From: Gavia stellata
Taxonomy: Eukaryota; Chordata; Aves; Gaviiformes; Gaviidae
Length of the DNA: 64,000 nucleotides
Reading direction: 5' to 3'
Assembly: GCF_030936135.1 (NCBI RefSeq)
Contig: NC_082606.1
Coordinates: 7,062,755 to 7,126,754, forward strand
The translations under genes and the position numbers were made by a program. This document shows, piece by piece, positions 50,470 to 63,935 of this stretch. Position 1 is the stretch's first letter. Every line of letters begins with the position of its first letter. A model generated the notes under the pieces. It ran no database searches. It was not told the origin of the DNA and worked only from the letters and a program-made list of their open reading frames with translations.

Positions 50470-53400
50470 CTCCCTAGGCACGTTATGGAAATAAGATTAC
50501 GAGCATGCATTTTGTTGTTTATATGATCAGTACAGACAAATATGTGAGCACAAGCAGAGGGTATTTCTTTACCTTTTCTCTTCTGTCCACATGTCTCATG
50601 ATCTGCTTAATTTCACTTTAAACCTGCTTTTTTTCTCGCAAGAGAAGGAGAGAGGCGACAGGCAGTTGCTAAACAACAAAGGCTCTTGGAATGCATAAAC
50701 AGACAATGCTGAAGTAAAAGTACCACAAAATGGCTTACAGTCTTCCTCTGAGTTTTTTTTAAGTGTGGAATTGACTAAATGGAACTTCTTTTCTATAAAT
50801 GTCACCTGCCAGTTACATGCTGCCTGAGTTTTATTATGTAAACTTACATTTTTAATCCAAATAATGCTCTTGCCTAGGTTACTGCAGCATTGCTCTGAGG
50901 ATATGTAGTTTACAGAAAAAGAAGTCAACTTTCTTCGCCCAGCAGACAGCAGTCCCCAGCGACCTACAGTGTGCTCATTCTCATGGTAGGTAGCCAGCAC
51001 TGAACAACATTCTGTCTACGCTTCATTTCAGGGATAGAAACTAAGCAATCAAGTACTGTTGAAGTATGTAAAGGCTAAGACCTATAACTAAGATAAAACA
51101 GTAATGTACTGAAGTGTGAATTGTCAAAGGGAATTGAAGACATGGTGCTCCCACTATCCGCTTTGTTGCGCACAGGAAGTTTTAAAGTTCTGTAAAAATG
51201 GTGTAAAATTCTCCAAGTGCTCCTTGCTATTTGAGTTGCAACTATTCAGACCTAAGAAAGATTTCAAGCTCTGTACTGCAAACTTATAAAGCTTTTTTTT
51301 TTTCAAGTAAGAAATGCATTTTGCCTGGAAAATTAATTATACTGCCAAGGAAAAACATCATGATTTCATGAAGTGTTCAAGCTTCTTCAGAACTTGAAAA
51401 TGTAAAACTTTTTTATCTTTTTCCCCTTGTCCTTAGGGACATAGAGCTTTGGAGTTTGGCTGGTTTGATTTCTGTTCCTCCTTGTAACTCTGTAAACTTA
51501 CCCATCATTTAGGTCTCATTCATATTAATAGTAAGGCCAGAAATTGTAACCCTGAATATAATGTGAAAAAACAGCTCTTTAATCTGCACCTAATGTCATC
51601 AACTATCTAAAGATGGGTTTTGTTTAAAAAGAAAAGAAAGAAAAAGTGATTTGGCAGTTGAATGGCACTAGTTGTAGTAGAGGTTGTGGTAAAATCAGTT
51701 ATTCAATGTTTGTGTAATTTTTGATCCCCCAGTGTCTGTCTGATCTTCTGGACCTCACTACCTTTCTCTCTAGTTTGGTGCTAAGTTATTGTACCCCACT
51801 ATGGAGCGTTATCACTGCCTGTTCTGCATTTATGTTGATAAATGCTGTATGTATTGTCATTGCATTCTCCCTTCTGTCCTTCCTCCATCCCTTCTTATCT
51901 TTGTTTTTAGCTGTAACAGATTTGAAAGTACTTCTAGCACAAATGAAGAAGCACTCAAAAGAATAGGAAAGAAAAATTCAAAACCTAATTCTTTAGTTCT
52001 TGGTAAAGAGAGGGAAGCAAACTGTAAAAACCTTAGGGGAAGAAAGTGGTGGTTTTTTTCTAAAAGCAATAGACTTTATAATGGACTATGGTGTTGTTTG
52101 TAATGGAGTGTTTTGTTTCTTTTGGCTAATAACGAGACCTAGCAGTTGTTTCATAGCTTTCTGTTAATGACATAAAAGTAATGTACTGCTTCTGTGATCT
52201 GAATGATTCATGACCAGTGCATCAGAATGTGTAGATGTGGGGGCGCGGAGAAGGCTGGAAAACGTTCAGTGTGAGGAAATGAGAAGAGGCAAGTGCAGTG
52301 CTGTTACTAGACCACTGAGAAGCCAGTATAACCAAACAGGTGTAGTTCTTCAAATGTTAAACATTTTTTGTTTTACAGTTTGAAGCATGCAGTATGAGGA
52401 GCATTTGTACTTACAGTTTTGGTTTCATGTTGTTCTTTCAAAAGTGAATCTACTGCTGCAAAATTGTCTGATTTGGAAAGCAAAGCACTTCATCAGTAGT
52501 CAGGAAACTTGTTGCTCTTTACCTTGACTGTAAAATGTTATCCAGTTTCATTCTGCTTCAGCTCATTTCAGATAGGCCCTCTGTCGTCTGCTTTGGAGGT
52601 TATTGTGCACAACTGTGAGATGTTATTCTGATTTTCTGCAGCTTTTTATATGTACTACAATAAGAGAAAACCAGTTTGGAAGAGGCTGGGTTTTTGAAAG
52701 TTAAAAATATGTTAAATACCTGAACTGGCTCTCTGAAGCTAGCCAACTTGTAGAGAGTACATAAATGGATTAACAGGATTAAACCATCTTGAAGAGTAAT
52801 TTTGACATTTCCATTTGGTTTTGGTTTGGGAGAGTAGCAAGTTTATCCTGCCAGTAACAGAATAACAGGTGGGTTTCTGAAGAGTTGAAAGACTTCAAAA
52901 TGATAATAGTTTGCAGTACCAAAGTGATTTCAGACAGTCCTGGTGTGTGCTCATGACCTTATGCAGGAAAATTCCTGTTGAAGTGGAAGATGGATTTGCT
53001 TGTGGGGACGCTTGTCTAGATGTTTTGGTAGCAAGGACAACATAACTAATTATGACTATCTTGGAATAAGCTTTTTTTTGGAAAAGCATTTATGTAGCAC
53101 TGAGCACAATACCAGCAGCTCCTGTTCTTAGCCTAATTAATGAATAACCTTAATGGAACGTAGGGGGTATTTTGGTTAAACACATGACTCTCTAAATTTT
53201 CTTATTGTACCAGAAATGTCAAAAGAGAACGACATACTACATTTGCAGTAAATATCAAAGTGAGTGGAAACATTTCATCTGACATGGTGGTCTATAGATC
53301 AAAGCTTTAAATCTATCACTGTTTTTTTCTAAACTGACATCAGACATCTGTGATGTGATGTCATAGAATAGCTCTGACCTCGAACAGTAAGAGCAATTTA

Positions 53401-56400
53401 GTGCATTGTAGATTTTCTATAGGCTGAAACAACTACAGCTATCTTTAACCAAACTATTCACTTTTTTAAAATCACATTGGGATAGAGCCTTTGAGCCATG
53501 GATCTTTCCGTGACTGCAGATGTTAAATTTCCATAATGTGGTATCTATAGGTTATACGGGTACTTATGTCTTACACAGTATGTTACTTTTGTGTACTTTG
53601 AAATGGATGCATCCTGCTTTTCCCAGGGAGCAGGCTTCAAGGACCTTGAAGGTGATCTTGCAAATGGAGTGTGCCTGCAGTCCACTTCTTCTTTTATGGG
53701 GATGCATGGTTTTGGGTTTTTCATAATCTAAGTTTGACCAATTTGATTTTATTGCAAAACACAATGGGTGATGGACGAATGTGTCCTTTCATGTCACAGA
53801 TTGTTCAGTTTCAGAACCAGTTTAAGGGTCTTTCACTTCCGTACTGTACCAGATACTCATTTGTTGTCAACCGCATCCTGTTGCAAGAGATTACTACCCT
53901 TTCCTCCCCCAGTGCTGATTTAAACCAGATGGTTACACAGGTCTGATGTAGACCACACAAACCATTGAATCAGCTCAACTGATGAAGTAGAAAACTCCAA
54001 AGTGAGCCAGGAACCTTCAGTAACAATGTTTGTTTAAAAGGTTTCCTAATGTAAGACTGTACTCCTAAAACCACAAGCTCTTTTGGAAAAGCAATTAAAC
54101 TTGTGCTTCTAAATCATGGAGCTGTTGAAAGTGCCAGCATGGTGCATGTTTCTGTTCCCCTAGTATAGTGGAAACAGCCCATGAAGTGTTATATAGACAC
54201 AGTGGGGACAAGAACATCAGCAGAACTCAGTTGCCTGATCTTTCAACTGGGGTTAGTATTCAGCAGTTTCTGTTGCATTGATTGCTGGAAGGCTTTTATG
54301 CGGGTCTTGGATGCAAACATCTCCTGGGTACTGATGACTTGTGAAAATCCAGTGTGGTCCTTAAAATATGCCAAAAAGAGTTACAGGGAGCTCAGACAAA
54401 AGTCTTAGAATCACAGATCCAAAAGGACCGAGTTAATGAATTCTCTATCCACATTCTACATTGTGTCTTGGAGAACAGATTCGTATTCTGAATTTCTGCT
54501 TTCTGAAAGGCATGTCCGCATTTTTGTCCTTTACCAAAATACCATTATTCATCCCTTCAGAGTAATGCAGCCCAACATCACGTCAGAGAATTACACTGTC
54601 ATAACATGATTCCTCTTTGTGAGGTGACATCACAAATAGTGACTAGGATGCACTTCTTGTTTCATTCATTGCATTCAGACACATGTTGTGGCTAAGGAAG
54701 AGGAACTGTGCAAAGGAACCTTGAATATTTTTTTTGTTCCCTGACAGCATTCATGTTGGATTTGTTCAAACTACAATGTAAAACAAAATTGTTCCGCATA
54801 TGCTATTATGGGAATGTCTTTCAGCTGTGTTCATAATTATCAAGTAAGATGCTAGATCAGGAGGATGTATTCTCAGCTCATTAAATCTGTCAGTTTTGAC
54901 AGAAGTGACTGCTGTAATAGCTACCACCATTTGAGAATATGTCCCAGAATGTAGTGATGACTTTTATAAATTAAAAAGGCAGGATTGGGCAAATCAAGTT
55001 CTGGTATAAATAGAAGTAATTTGTTTGTTTCAAAGATGACAACAGTTTAAACTCACAACAGGGTAGTTTTTGACCCACATATTTTCTTCTGTAACTAACT
55101 CGATACAGTACAGGAGACCATGCAGTAATTGCGATGTTTTGCTGCTAACTGACCAGATACAAGGGAGAGACCCTTTTTGAGAGCAGATGTACATTGCATT
55201 TATGAGGCACTACTTTGTAAAGTAGCTTGTCTGATCACAACTCCCTTTAAGATTATTCTGCCCATGCTCTATCAGCTTACTGTCCTTGCCAGATTTTTAT
55301 ATTCCATTTGCCAGCTTCTACCTCAGCCTTGTTCACTTAAGCCGAGCCATGTCTTAAAACAACATCATACAAACAGCTGTTGTCAAAAGTCTTGTCAAAA
55401 ATGCTAATTTTACCTTCCTTGGTTTTGCCTAGATTTAATGAATGGTTAGAAAGGAAGACCTCTTTTATGACCCTTTAGTGTCCATGCACTCCTTTCTACG
55501 TTCCATTAACCTGATCCAGCAAACTGTTTGCACTAACATAATAGAACTTCTACTCTCCCATTTCCCAACACAACTTTAAGTATGTTGTAACTTGTCAGCT
55601 ACTTATCCTTGTCAGCCTGGGAAATCTCATTTTCTTGATTATGGCTGTGCTGACCAGAACAACAAAATTGGTGCATCTCCATCTATCAGCCTCTTCCGCT
55701 TTTGTTTTGTTTTAGGTTTTCAACACAATTTTCTGTGCCTCCTCAAGCAGGCACCCACTCCATCTTTAATGAGGGACAAAGCGGTGAACCTAAAAAAAAG
55801 TAATTAAATAAATAAAAAGTATAATTGTATAACAATCCTGTAAATTAGTGGTGTTTCTGACTTACCTCACAGTTACAAATCAGGAGTCCCTGTGTATTTT
55901 TCTGAAATGTATCTCTAGTTTCTCTGTGCTCTCATCCATCTTCTTTCCTAAACCAGGCTCTGCACTTTTGTCTCTTCCTCATTGCTTTTTTTATTCTCTT
56001 CTAACTGCCTCCTTTTGCTTTCACTCTGCATATTTAGGCAGAATAGTACAAAATAGATGAACTGAGATATTAATAAGAATTCATGAAGATAATACATACC
56101 ATACCTTATTTGCCACAACCCATATTCCCTAATTAATTAGAATCTAACTCATGATCTTATGGGATGTTTGCTTTTAAAACCTTGTCTCTCTCATCCTGAG
56201 ACCTGCTGAAGGCACACTTGCCATCAGCAGTTACCCTTCAGAATTCCACCAGGCCTCTAACCCATAGTCTGCTGAGGACCATCTGCTCTTTTCATGTGCC
56301 TTTCTACTGATACCAAAATAATTTCCATCTGACTGCCCTGTGCTTTGCACGAATAAAAACCTTTCGGGCTGCTGCTTCTAAAGTAGATTTACCTTCAATC

Positions 56401-56630
56401 ACCATTTATTAAATCTCTGTCCATTAAAAACCATAGCTTGCAGAAGCTGTGTGCATTAAGCCTGATTATAGAGTGAGTAGAGAAGAGGGAGGGGGACAGC
56501 AGTTTCTATCAGTGTATTTCCTTGCTTTTCTACTTGTCAGCTGGCTGGTAACACTTGTGACAGGGTGCATATCAGAACAGGAGTCTCATTATTTGGCTTT
56601 GATTTTGTTTTATGCATCTGTCTCTCTTTG
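50470..56630. other. Unique AT-rich DNA, no supported gene
   Basis: About 6 kb without a credible exon or repeat. Weak CR1-like similarity on the minus strand near 54405-54460 was not strong enough to call. A minus-strand donor-like site (GTGAG|GTAAGTC) sits near 55865 but has no convincing exon. Confidence 0.5.
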
Positions 56631-56638
56631 TATTTAAG
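56631..56638 (+). promoter_or_regulatory. TATA-like box upstream of candidate first exon
   Basis: TATTTAAG lies 96 bases before the ATG at 56734. A start site near 56660 would give a leader of about 75 bases. It is a weak motif in AT-rich DNA and matters only because of the coding-like exon that follows. Confidence 0.25.
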
Positions 56639-56733
56639 CTGTAACTTAATGATTGTTGGCTTCAAGGAAAAAACTGCTCAGACTACATGACTAAAATTAG
56701 AGTTTTCTTTGGTGCTGGGGTGCTAGATCCCTT

Positions 56734-56856
56734 ATGGAGGGTAAGGGCCAGGGGATTAAGAAAGGAAAAGGAGGAAAGTTCACAGGTTCCTTACGGAGGA
56801 TGAGTGGCTCCTTCAAACGCACTTCATTTAAGGGCTCAGCATCTGGATCACAAAAG
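56734..56856 (+). CDS. Candidate alternative first coding exon, unidentified basic N-terminus
   Basis: An ATG at 56734 opens 41 codons that end exactly at CAAAAG|GTAAGTC, a near-perfect splice donor (GT at 56857), in phase 0. The peptide starts MEGKGQGIKKGKGGKFTG and continues SLRRMSGSFKRTSFKGSASG. It is rich in Lys, Arg, Gly and Ser, with RRMS and KRTS sites of the kind cAMP-dependent kinase prefers. A second ATG at 56800 (context GGAGGATGA) is also in frame. Read past the donor, the frame closes after seven codons, so splicing is needed. The upstream DNA stays open back to a stop at 56698-56700, so a first exon or an internal exon (weak acceptor ending at 56726) is possible. I infer an alternative N-terminus of the gene transcribed rightward from the CpG island at 25 kb. 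I do not recognise the protein. Confidence 0.5.
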
Positions 56857-56891
56857 GTAAGTCTGCAATTACTCAAATAGTGCAGTCTGAG

Positions 56892-56893
<2 letters not shown>

Positions 56894-56926
<33 letters not shown>
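56894..56926. repeat. Poly-T tract, 33 bases
   Basis: An uninterrupted run of 33 T, the longest homopolymer in the window. It lies 37 bases downstream of the donor at 56857. U-rich tracts just inside an intron can bind TIA-type splicing factors, though this run is also simply a repeat. Confidence 0.9.
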
Positions 56927-56930
<4 letters not shown>

Positions 56931-59900
56931 AATTGTTACTGTTACAAATGAGAACAATTCTCTTTCCCTCTGTGCTCTTTCAAGTCTCAGAGGTATCAGT
57001 CATGTTCGTTGCACTGGTTCTGGCCATGAATCTTATTATGGGAGTTCTTTCACAAGTGCACCGTCTTAAGGATCTTCGGGTTAAATATCACCAAATAGGG
57101 TGATTATTCCTATTTATCCCTATCCATAGTCAAAATCATATTTTGATGATTATTGGTACTTAATGTTCATGCCCAATTTAGATGCAATCAATGAGAAGAC
57201 TGATAGGATGTATAAAGGATTTCTATGTGATTTAGTGAACATCTACAGCAGACAGATTCTACGAGAAATAAGTTTGTGGTTAGATTGTGTGCTGGGCAGT
57301 ATATGAATGAAAAAGACAGGGAGAAAGAAGACATGAGGTGATTGCATTATAATGTATAAGCTCACTGTTGTTGTCATAAGCTTGCATGTTGTAGATGAAT
57401 ATTAAGAATTTGTTTCTTAATTCAGTTTTGAGCTGTGAAGGGAATTAAATACCTCTTTTTTCTGTGGATTGATAGATTCATTTGGAACAAGTATAGACTA
57501 ACTTCAGCTCAGGATTACTTAGATTCCAGCTCAACTGATCTTTTTTGAACTGACTGCATTAAAATAATGAGAAATAGTTTTTGTCTTCTCTTCCAGCCCC
57601 TGTAACCCACCTATCTCTAATTTCTGCTGATCATCACAATGTTAGAGTCAGGTGTAAAGAGGTGAAAGAGGTGTGAAGTAAAGAGGTGAAAAGAAGTCTG
57701 AAGGAACGTATCTGAGAGAAAAATGTCTGGCAGCATTGTGGAGGAAATTAGTCATTGACACACAGGCAACTATATGTATTATAATGTTTCCTTCTTTAAA
57801 AAGATTGTTTTATATGATGTGAAATATTGGTCATGGTCATCTGTGAATGCAAGAAAGAATATGTCTAGGGTTAGGGGACTTCTTCAGCAGAGATTGATGG
57901 TCATGGGCTATCACCAGGTGAATTGCAAGCACTATCTAGCGATAAAGTAATTTACAGCAATGTTTTTTTATGTACTAAGTGGGGACCCTGGCCCTTTTCT
58001 CTGCTAAAGAGGTTGTCAAGTTGCATGTAATGCCTGTATTACAGGCCCTATTGCAGACATTCAGTGCTAGGTGGAAAAAAAAAGAATAATACTTCAGCTG
58101 TAATGTCCTGTCACCAGGGCTAAGCCTAAGCACTTAGAAAAAGAACTGCAGGCTTTAGAGGGTTTGCGGTGGGTTCATTTTTTTTTTTCCTCTGATAGAT
58201 ATAAAGCAAAGCGGCATATTGAAATGTCAGCTAATACTTCGCAACAGTGTCACTTTGTGTAACTTTCCCCATTACTTGCACAGTTGCTTCTTAGGTGCCT
58301 CATGGCTGTGTCCAAATAATGTGAAAAACCAGGTTGTCCTCCAAGACATTTCCGTTTCATGAACTGTAAATTGCTTGGTCAACCAAATGACTTTTCAAAG
58401 ACAAGCAGTAATTTCATAGGCTGGTAGTATTAACTTTATTTATTGAATAATACAGAGAAACAATGATAAAGGAAATTAAAGAAAAGGATTTCCCCTTTAA
58501 AGTGTTGTTTTATATATCTAGGCTCACTTAAACGTGACAAATCAGAATAGTAAATCCATAATGCAGGCGTAGTGCACCAGGTGCAGTCAGGTTTTTTTGC
58601 TTTTTTTAATGTCCCCAAGCCTATCTTAATACTGCAAAGCATACAGAATTTTACTTCCTGAATGGAATAAAGTCGGAGTAAAACACCCAGATAAAAATTG
58701 TATAGTCTTGTCCCACTAATCCCATAGGAAGGACTAGTCAAGTGAAGGTAGAAGGAACACAGTACAGATCTTGTTTTTCTTAACAAGGTTCAACTTCTGA
58801 TTATAAAAAAATGTCTTTTAAAAGCTGTAAATTCCCTTCATGGCTTGCTTGGTTTAGTTTTCCTAATTCTTTTGGTATTTATTTGCTTTAATACTCATTT
58901 TGGGAGCAAAAACTTTACCTTTTGTGAGAAAAATACTATTTCTACTGTTAATTTAAAAAATAGATTTTTAGGCTTATGTAGTAGGCTGGGAGTGTTACTT
59001 CTGCTGAGAAATTATGTTGATTGGCTCTTTGAGGTTAATAGCATGCTGTCAGCATACGGGCAAGCGTAAGTGATCATCTCTGGGAGTCAGAACATCTCAA
59101 GGCAGGAAATCTGGGTGCTGTTGTGCTTGAGATTGTTTTATATTGAATGTAAACTTTTGCTAATGATACAGCTGAAAACAAGGATTGAAACTATTCTTGA
59201 ATGTGTGTGTTTTGTAGGGGTGTAGTGCTTTGGGATACATCTGGAAGACCTAGGCAGGAAATGGTTAAAACCATGTGATGTAGCTAAGCATAGGGATTTA
59301 TAATGAAAATTTCACCTGCTGCTCTAATAATTTTTCCCTTTTACCACTCTCACGGACCTTTATCTGAGGAATGTTTAACAGTGTGTGGTCCTGGTCCTTG
59401 ATTTTTGACTCCCAGTTTTTACTGCAGTAGTGCTGAATAGCAAGAGTAATTAAAATGGCCAAGTATCTCTACTCAGCTCTCTACTCTGCTTAGTTTTCCC
59501 ATGTATTCCCCTCATTTTGAGTGCTGTAGAGGAAGATGATCTTTTACTTCTTGAGCAGTTTCAAAAAAAACACCTGTTGCTGCCTGCTCTGCAATTAAAG
59601 GTGTTATTATCTACCTTGACAGAGAATGCTGTGAGTGAAATGTGAAACCCATAGTGTTTAAGAAAAGGAGTATGCTTGTGTGTGTGCACACTTACATCTC
59701 TGTTTGGTTTTGTTTCTTGTAAACATTTCAGTTTATTAAAAAAAGGAAGCAGCTTATCTGGATGTACATCACTGGTCTGTCATTCCCACTAACGGGAATG
59801 ACTTCAAATTATTTTTGTAGTATTAAACAATGCTTTCATCTCTGCTTACTCTCTCCATTGACTTGATCTAAATGTCTTTAATATGTACCTACTATGACTC

Positions 59901-62900
59901 ATTTTCTGTTCCTCTGAAGAGAAGACCATTTTATTGAAACAGCTTTTCTCTACATGTTGTTTCTGTTTGGCTATAATTCTTCCATGCTTGTAAATTCTCT
60001 GTGATTATCTGTATAAGGATATAATCAGTACAAGCCTTCCAGATGCTCTGATTTAAGCTTTCATAGAGACACTAATATATTTTTAATTGCTTTATTGCTC
60101 ACATCACTGTCTTCTTCCTGGCTATCAAATGTGGTGCAAGAAATAACAGTAATGTCTACAAAAAATAATTATTTTAGAATACTAAAAAATATTTTAAAGA
60201 CTATTTTATCTAAATTCATTAGACAACTTTGAAAATCTCAACAGCACTACTATAGAAAGTATAATGTATCTTTTTAAAAAAAATTTTAAGGTAGTACAGT
60301 ATTACACAGTGATTCATTAGAAAAGCTTTCATGGATTACAAAGATGGAAAGATTATTAGACCTTCAGACTAAGGCAAATAACTTGTCCTGTGTTTTGTAA
60401 ATGACCAGACAAACCAGAGAAAAGACAGGAAAGGATGAATACATTCTCTTAGATCAGAGAGAATTTATCTTTTAGACAGAAAAACTATTTTGTCTACTTT
60501 TTAAGTCACCATTTTGATCTGTCTTACCATTTGTTAATAAAGCTTGAAAATTAGTATAAAACCCCTTGAAGTTAATTGCAGGTGTTAAGCTTTGTGTGCT
60601 TGCCTATGGTAATGTTAAACTTTGAACAGGAAAAAAGAAGATTAATGGGGTGAACTTACTTTCTGCTCCTAAACTATTTGTCAAGAAGCTGTGATTTCCT
60701 TCAAACTACCATACCTTTTGACAGTTTATAAAAGATTAGGTGATGGGTTTATTTGGAACAATTATCTGCAACTGATTAATATTACAGTTATGATTAGATA
60801 GACCACTTGGTAACAGTGAAATCATTTTCATACACATTTCTTTTAAGAGTTTAAAATACCACACCCCACCCCACCCCCCCCGTTTCTGCTGTGATTAAGA
60901 AATTTTCTTTGTGCAAACATTTTGGCCATTGTCTCAGTGGCTCAAGAGGTTACACTACTGTGTTTTTTCCGGTTTGGGGAGTGATGGAAGTGAGAAAATA
61001 AATTAGATGTAATAATTTATTTCTCTCTAAGTACAGCAGAGCAAGTTGTGTATCTTCCTTAATGCTCAAAAAATATTGGGGCAATAATCAAACTGTCATC
61101 ACAGGTAGACTTTCATGGCCCTAAAGAAAAATAGAGGCAGACTTTTGTCTGGAGAACAGGCCAAGAGGTTATCAGTTGCCCCTTTTCAAACAAACAAAAA
61201 CCATACTTAGCAGCATGTGATCTCTGGTACAGACTCTCAAACTTGGAGACAGCAGCACAGCCTGTACTTTTCGGTTGAATGAAAGAAGGGAATGTCAAAT
61301 TAAAATAATCTATGACTATCACGGCAGAATCAGTACTGTAGCTACGTTCTTAAAAGATACTGAAAAATGTTATAGTTCAGTATATAAATTTGTCCAATTT
61401 TGACAAATCTTTCCTACTTGTGTATGCTGTTTTTCAAAGAGCATTCTACTGGCTCTTTTACTGAACTGCCTTGCTGAATCAACACTGAATCAGTTTAGTG
61501 TTGACTTGGTATCTTAATGTTCTTCAACAAACTGGATAAAAGTGTTGTGAAAAACAGTCTGTAATAGAGTATATGTTAGACAGCACCAGCTGATCTGAAT
61601 AGGAATTGGAAATAAATCCTTTAACCCCCTAAGCAGGATGCACGATTGGCCAAGTGAATTATAAGGCTTTTGTTTTGCTGTGACACGCAATCCAAGGAAA
61701 GAATAGCAGTATAGTAGAGGATTTATCCAATTTGAAATGTAGAACTAAATGGTTCTCCTTGGTATGTCCATGACACTTTTCTTGACATCCTGTAAGTTTC
61801 TTCTCAAGACAGACATTTTAAGGTGTGGCTTTTAGGAATCTCTGTTGTTAGGAGTTGTTCATAAGGAGTTGATTCTATATTCTGCAGGTATGTGTCACCC
61901 AGCGTAGCTATTCATGCAGCATTGCACAAAACCCCTTCTCTACAAGTTAATACACTGCAGACATCCAACAGGAGCAGATGGTGTGTGCATACGGCCACTA
62001 ATATGTGATCTGTAGCATGAAGGAAAGGTTATCACAAAGGCATGGAAGCTTACTGTTCAAGATGGGGTGTAGGATGGAATCAGAGACAAGACTTCTTGCA
62101 CTGTATAGCTGTTAAAGCCTCATGTACCTCTAACTAAAATGCTGCCTATGTACAACTGTTAAATCATGATGGCTTCCAGCGATGAGAATGTCATGAATTT
62201 TGTGGGAACTTTTTGACATTCTTAGTGTGTTTAAGCCCAAATGTTTGGCAAATTTTTAAAACTGGTGATAGCTGTTACTTACAAGGAACATGCATATATC
62301 TCATAGAACATCTGTAAGTCTGGACAAATACTGCATAAACCCCACAATTTACAGCAAATGCAGACTGTCCAGCAGGATAAGTACATGTATTATGAGTTGC
62401 AGGTGTCATGGTAGCCTTGGCCTGGTGTCCAGCACATAACTATCACGTACATCTCCAACACCTTTCATCCCCTTTATAAATTTGAACAGCATACAAATTA
62501 TGTATACAGAGGTGCTACTCTGAAACGCAGCATCTTAATAACCTATTACAGGAGTCTGGGTCCAGGAGGAGAGAGGGGTTTTTTCTAGATAAAATTGCTG
62601 ATCCAGTGCAGGTTTGCAGCTTGTAATTGCAGGGGTAGTAGGAAGCATTTCTGGACTCTCTTCTGCTGGCCTTATCAGTGAAAGCATGGATTTAGTAAGA
62701 AGATTCTGTAGTGTTAGAAGAAGGTGAAGCTGACAAAGGGAACAGCAGGAGAACTGTCCTTTTTCATATTGCACATGAGCAGAGCCTTCAGTTTTAAGGA
62801 ACATTTAAGAAATGTTCCCTAACGCTTGACTTGGGCCTGTGACAATGATGAAACCATGAGTGGCACTGCAGCAGACATGGAGAGAATAAAATCCTTCCTC

Positions 62901-63806
62901 AAAACTCATGTCATGTACTGAATGTCAGAATCACCTTGTGAATTATGGAATACTGTTTTTTACTTTTCAGCAATTTGATGCTATTCTGTCCAGGTGTTCA
63001 CATTCACTCCTGGCAACTGAAGGATTCGCATGCATCTATGTCTTTCGTAACTGTGCTTCACTGCCTGTTTCCCAACACAAATTACTCCTAGTCTCATTCA
63101 AAAACACCTGCCATAGATGCTTGGTTCATGCTGCACCTCTTGCCATTTCTTGCTTACCAGCATCTCTCCACTGAAGGTCTGCAAACAAGCCTTATGCAGT
63201 TCTGAATAGGGAAAAATCAGAGCAGAAAGCCTTGAGCAATTTTCACTTTGAATGTAGTTTTATAGAAGGAATCTGTCAAGGGTGGCTACCTATTAAAAAC
63301 TGAAGCAAATGCTCATGGGTAGTGCAAAGCTCGCTGTGACTTTCAGAGAGCAAGTAATCGTATAAGGGTGCTTCTGAGGCAGATGAGGATTTTACAGTAC
63401 CAGGAGACATACAGACTGTGACTGTAAGTGGTACCATGCTCTAAATGGTTGCCCCTTTGTTTTGCCAAAAAAACACAAGTGTGGATAAACAAAGAAAAAA
63501 CAATTTCACTGGGAAGCGGCATTAGTTCATGTCTCCTGTAGTGATAGTAGGTTAGTTGATCTTGCAATGAAGGTTGTAGACTGGGGCACTTACTGCTCTC
63601 CACTCTACAAAGTTTGAAGAATCAACCATTGCCGTAATTAATAGAACCTTTCTGGTGCTTTTTAATTTCAGACTCTGCATTTGTAGAATCTACCACAAGC
63701 AATGAAGATTCTTTTAATTTAGTCAGTCCTTAAAAATGACGTGAAAAACATAGGTGGCAGAGTAAAGAAAGAGTCAGAAAGCATTGAAAAAAATGCCGTT
63801 TCCTAG
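56927..63806. other. Unique AT-rich DNA, no supported gene
   Basis: Nearly 7 kb of low-GC DNA with no frame longer than 116 codons and no known repeat. A C-rich tract with CACCCC units lies at 60859-60881. An 11-bp hairpin lies at 61479-61504 (TCAACACTGAA, loop TCAG, TTTAGTGTTGA, one G-T pair). If the candidate exon at 56.7 kb is real, this is its downstream intron. Confidence 0.5.
61479..61504. repeat. 11-bp hairpin with 4-base loop
   Basis: TCAACACTGAA pairs with TTTAGTGTTGA around TCAG, with one G-T wobble. No gene or terminator context is seen. Confidence 0.5.
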
Positions 63807-63935
63807 GCAGTGTGGTGGATTGGATCAGCAGTTCAACTTCACGCTTTTGTTACTAGCTATGCCATCCACCCTACTTTGTGAATTTGGGCAACTCACTTTC
63901 TCTCTGTTTCCCTCTCTGTTATGTGTCTTGTCCCC
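63807..63935 (+). mobile_element. MIR-like core SINE
   Basis: GGCAGTGTGGTGGATTGGAT is followed by GCTATGCCATCCACCCTACT, TTGTGAATTTGGGCAACTCA and CTTTCTCTCTGTTTCCCTCT. This follows the MIR order (GTGGAAAGAGCACTGGACT, GGCTCTGCCACTGACTTGCT, GTGTGACCTTGGGCAAGTCA, CTTAACCTCTCTGTGCCTCA). It is opposite in orientation to the copy type at 45 kb, whose 3' core reads the other way round. Confidence 0.6.

Noticed and set aside
54405..54470. AGAATCACAGATCCAAAAGG as a minus-strand CR1 3' end
   Set aside because: It resembles the CR1 tail and preceding block only loosely, and no CR1 body can be followed to its right.
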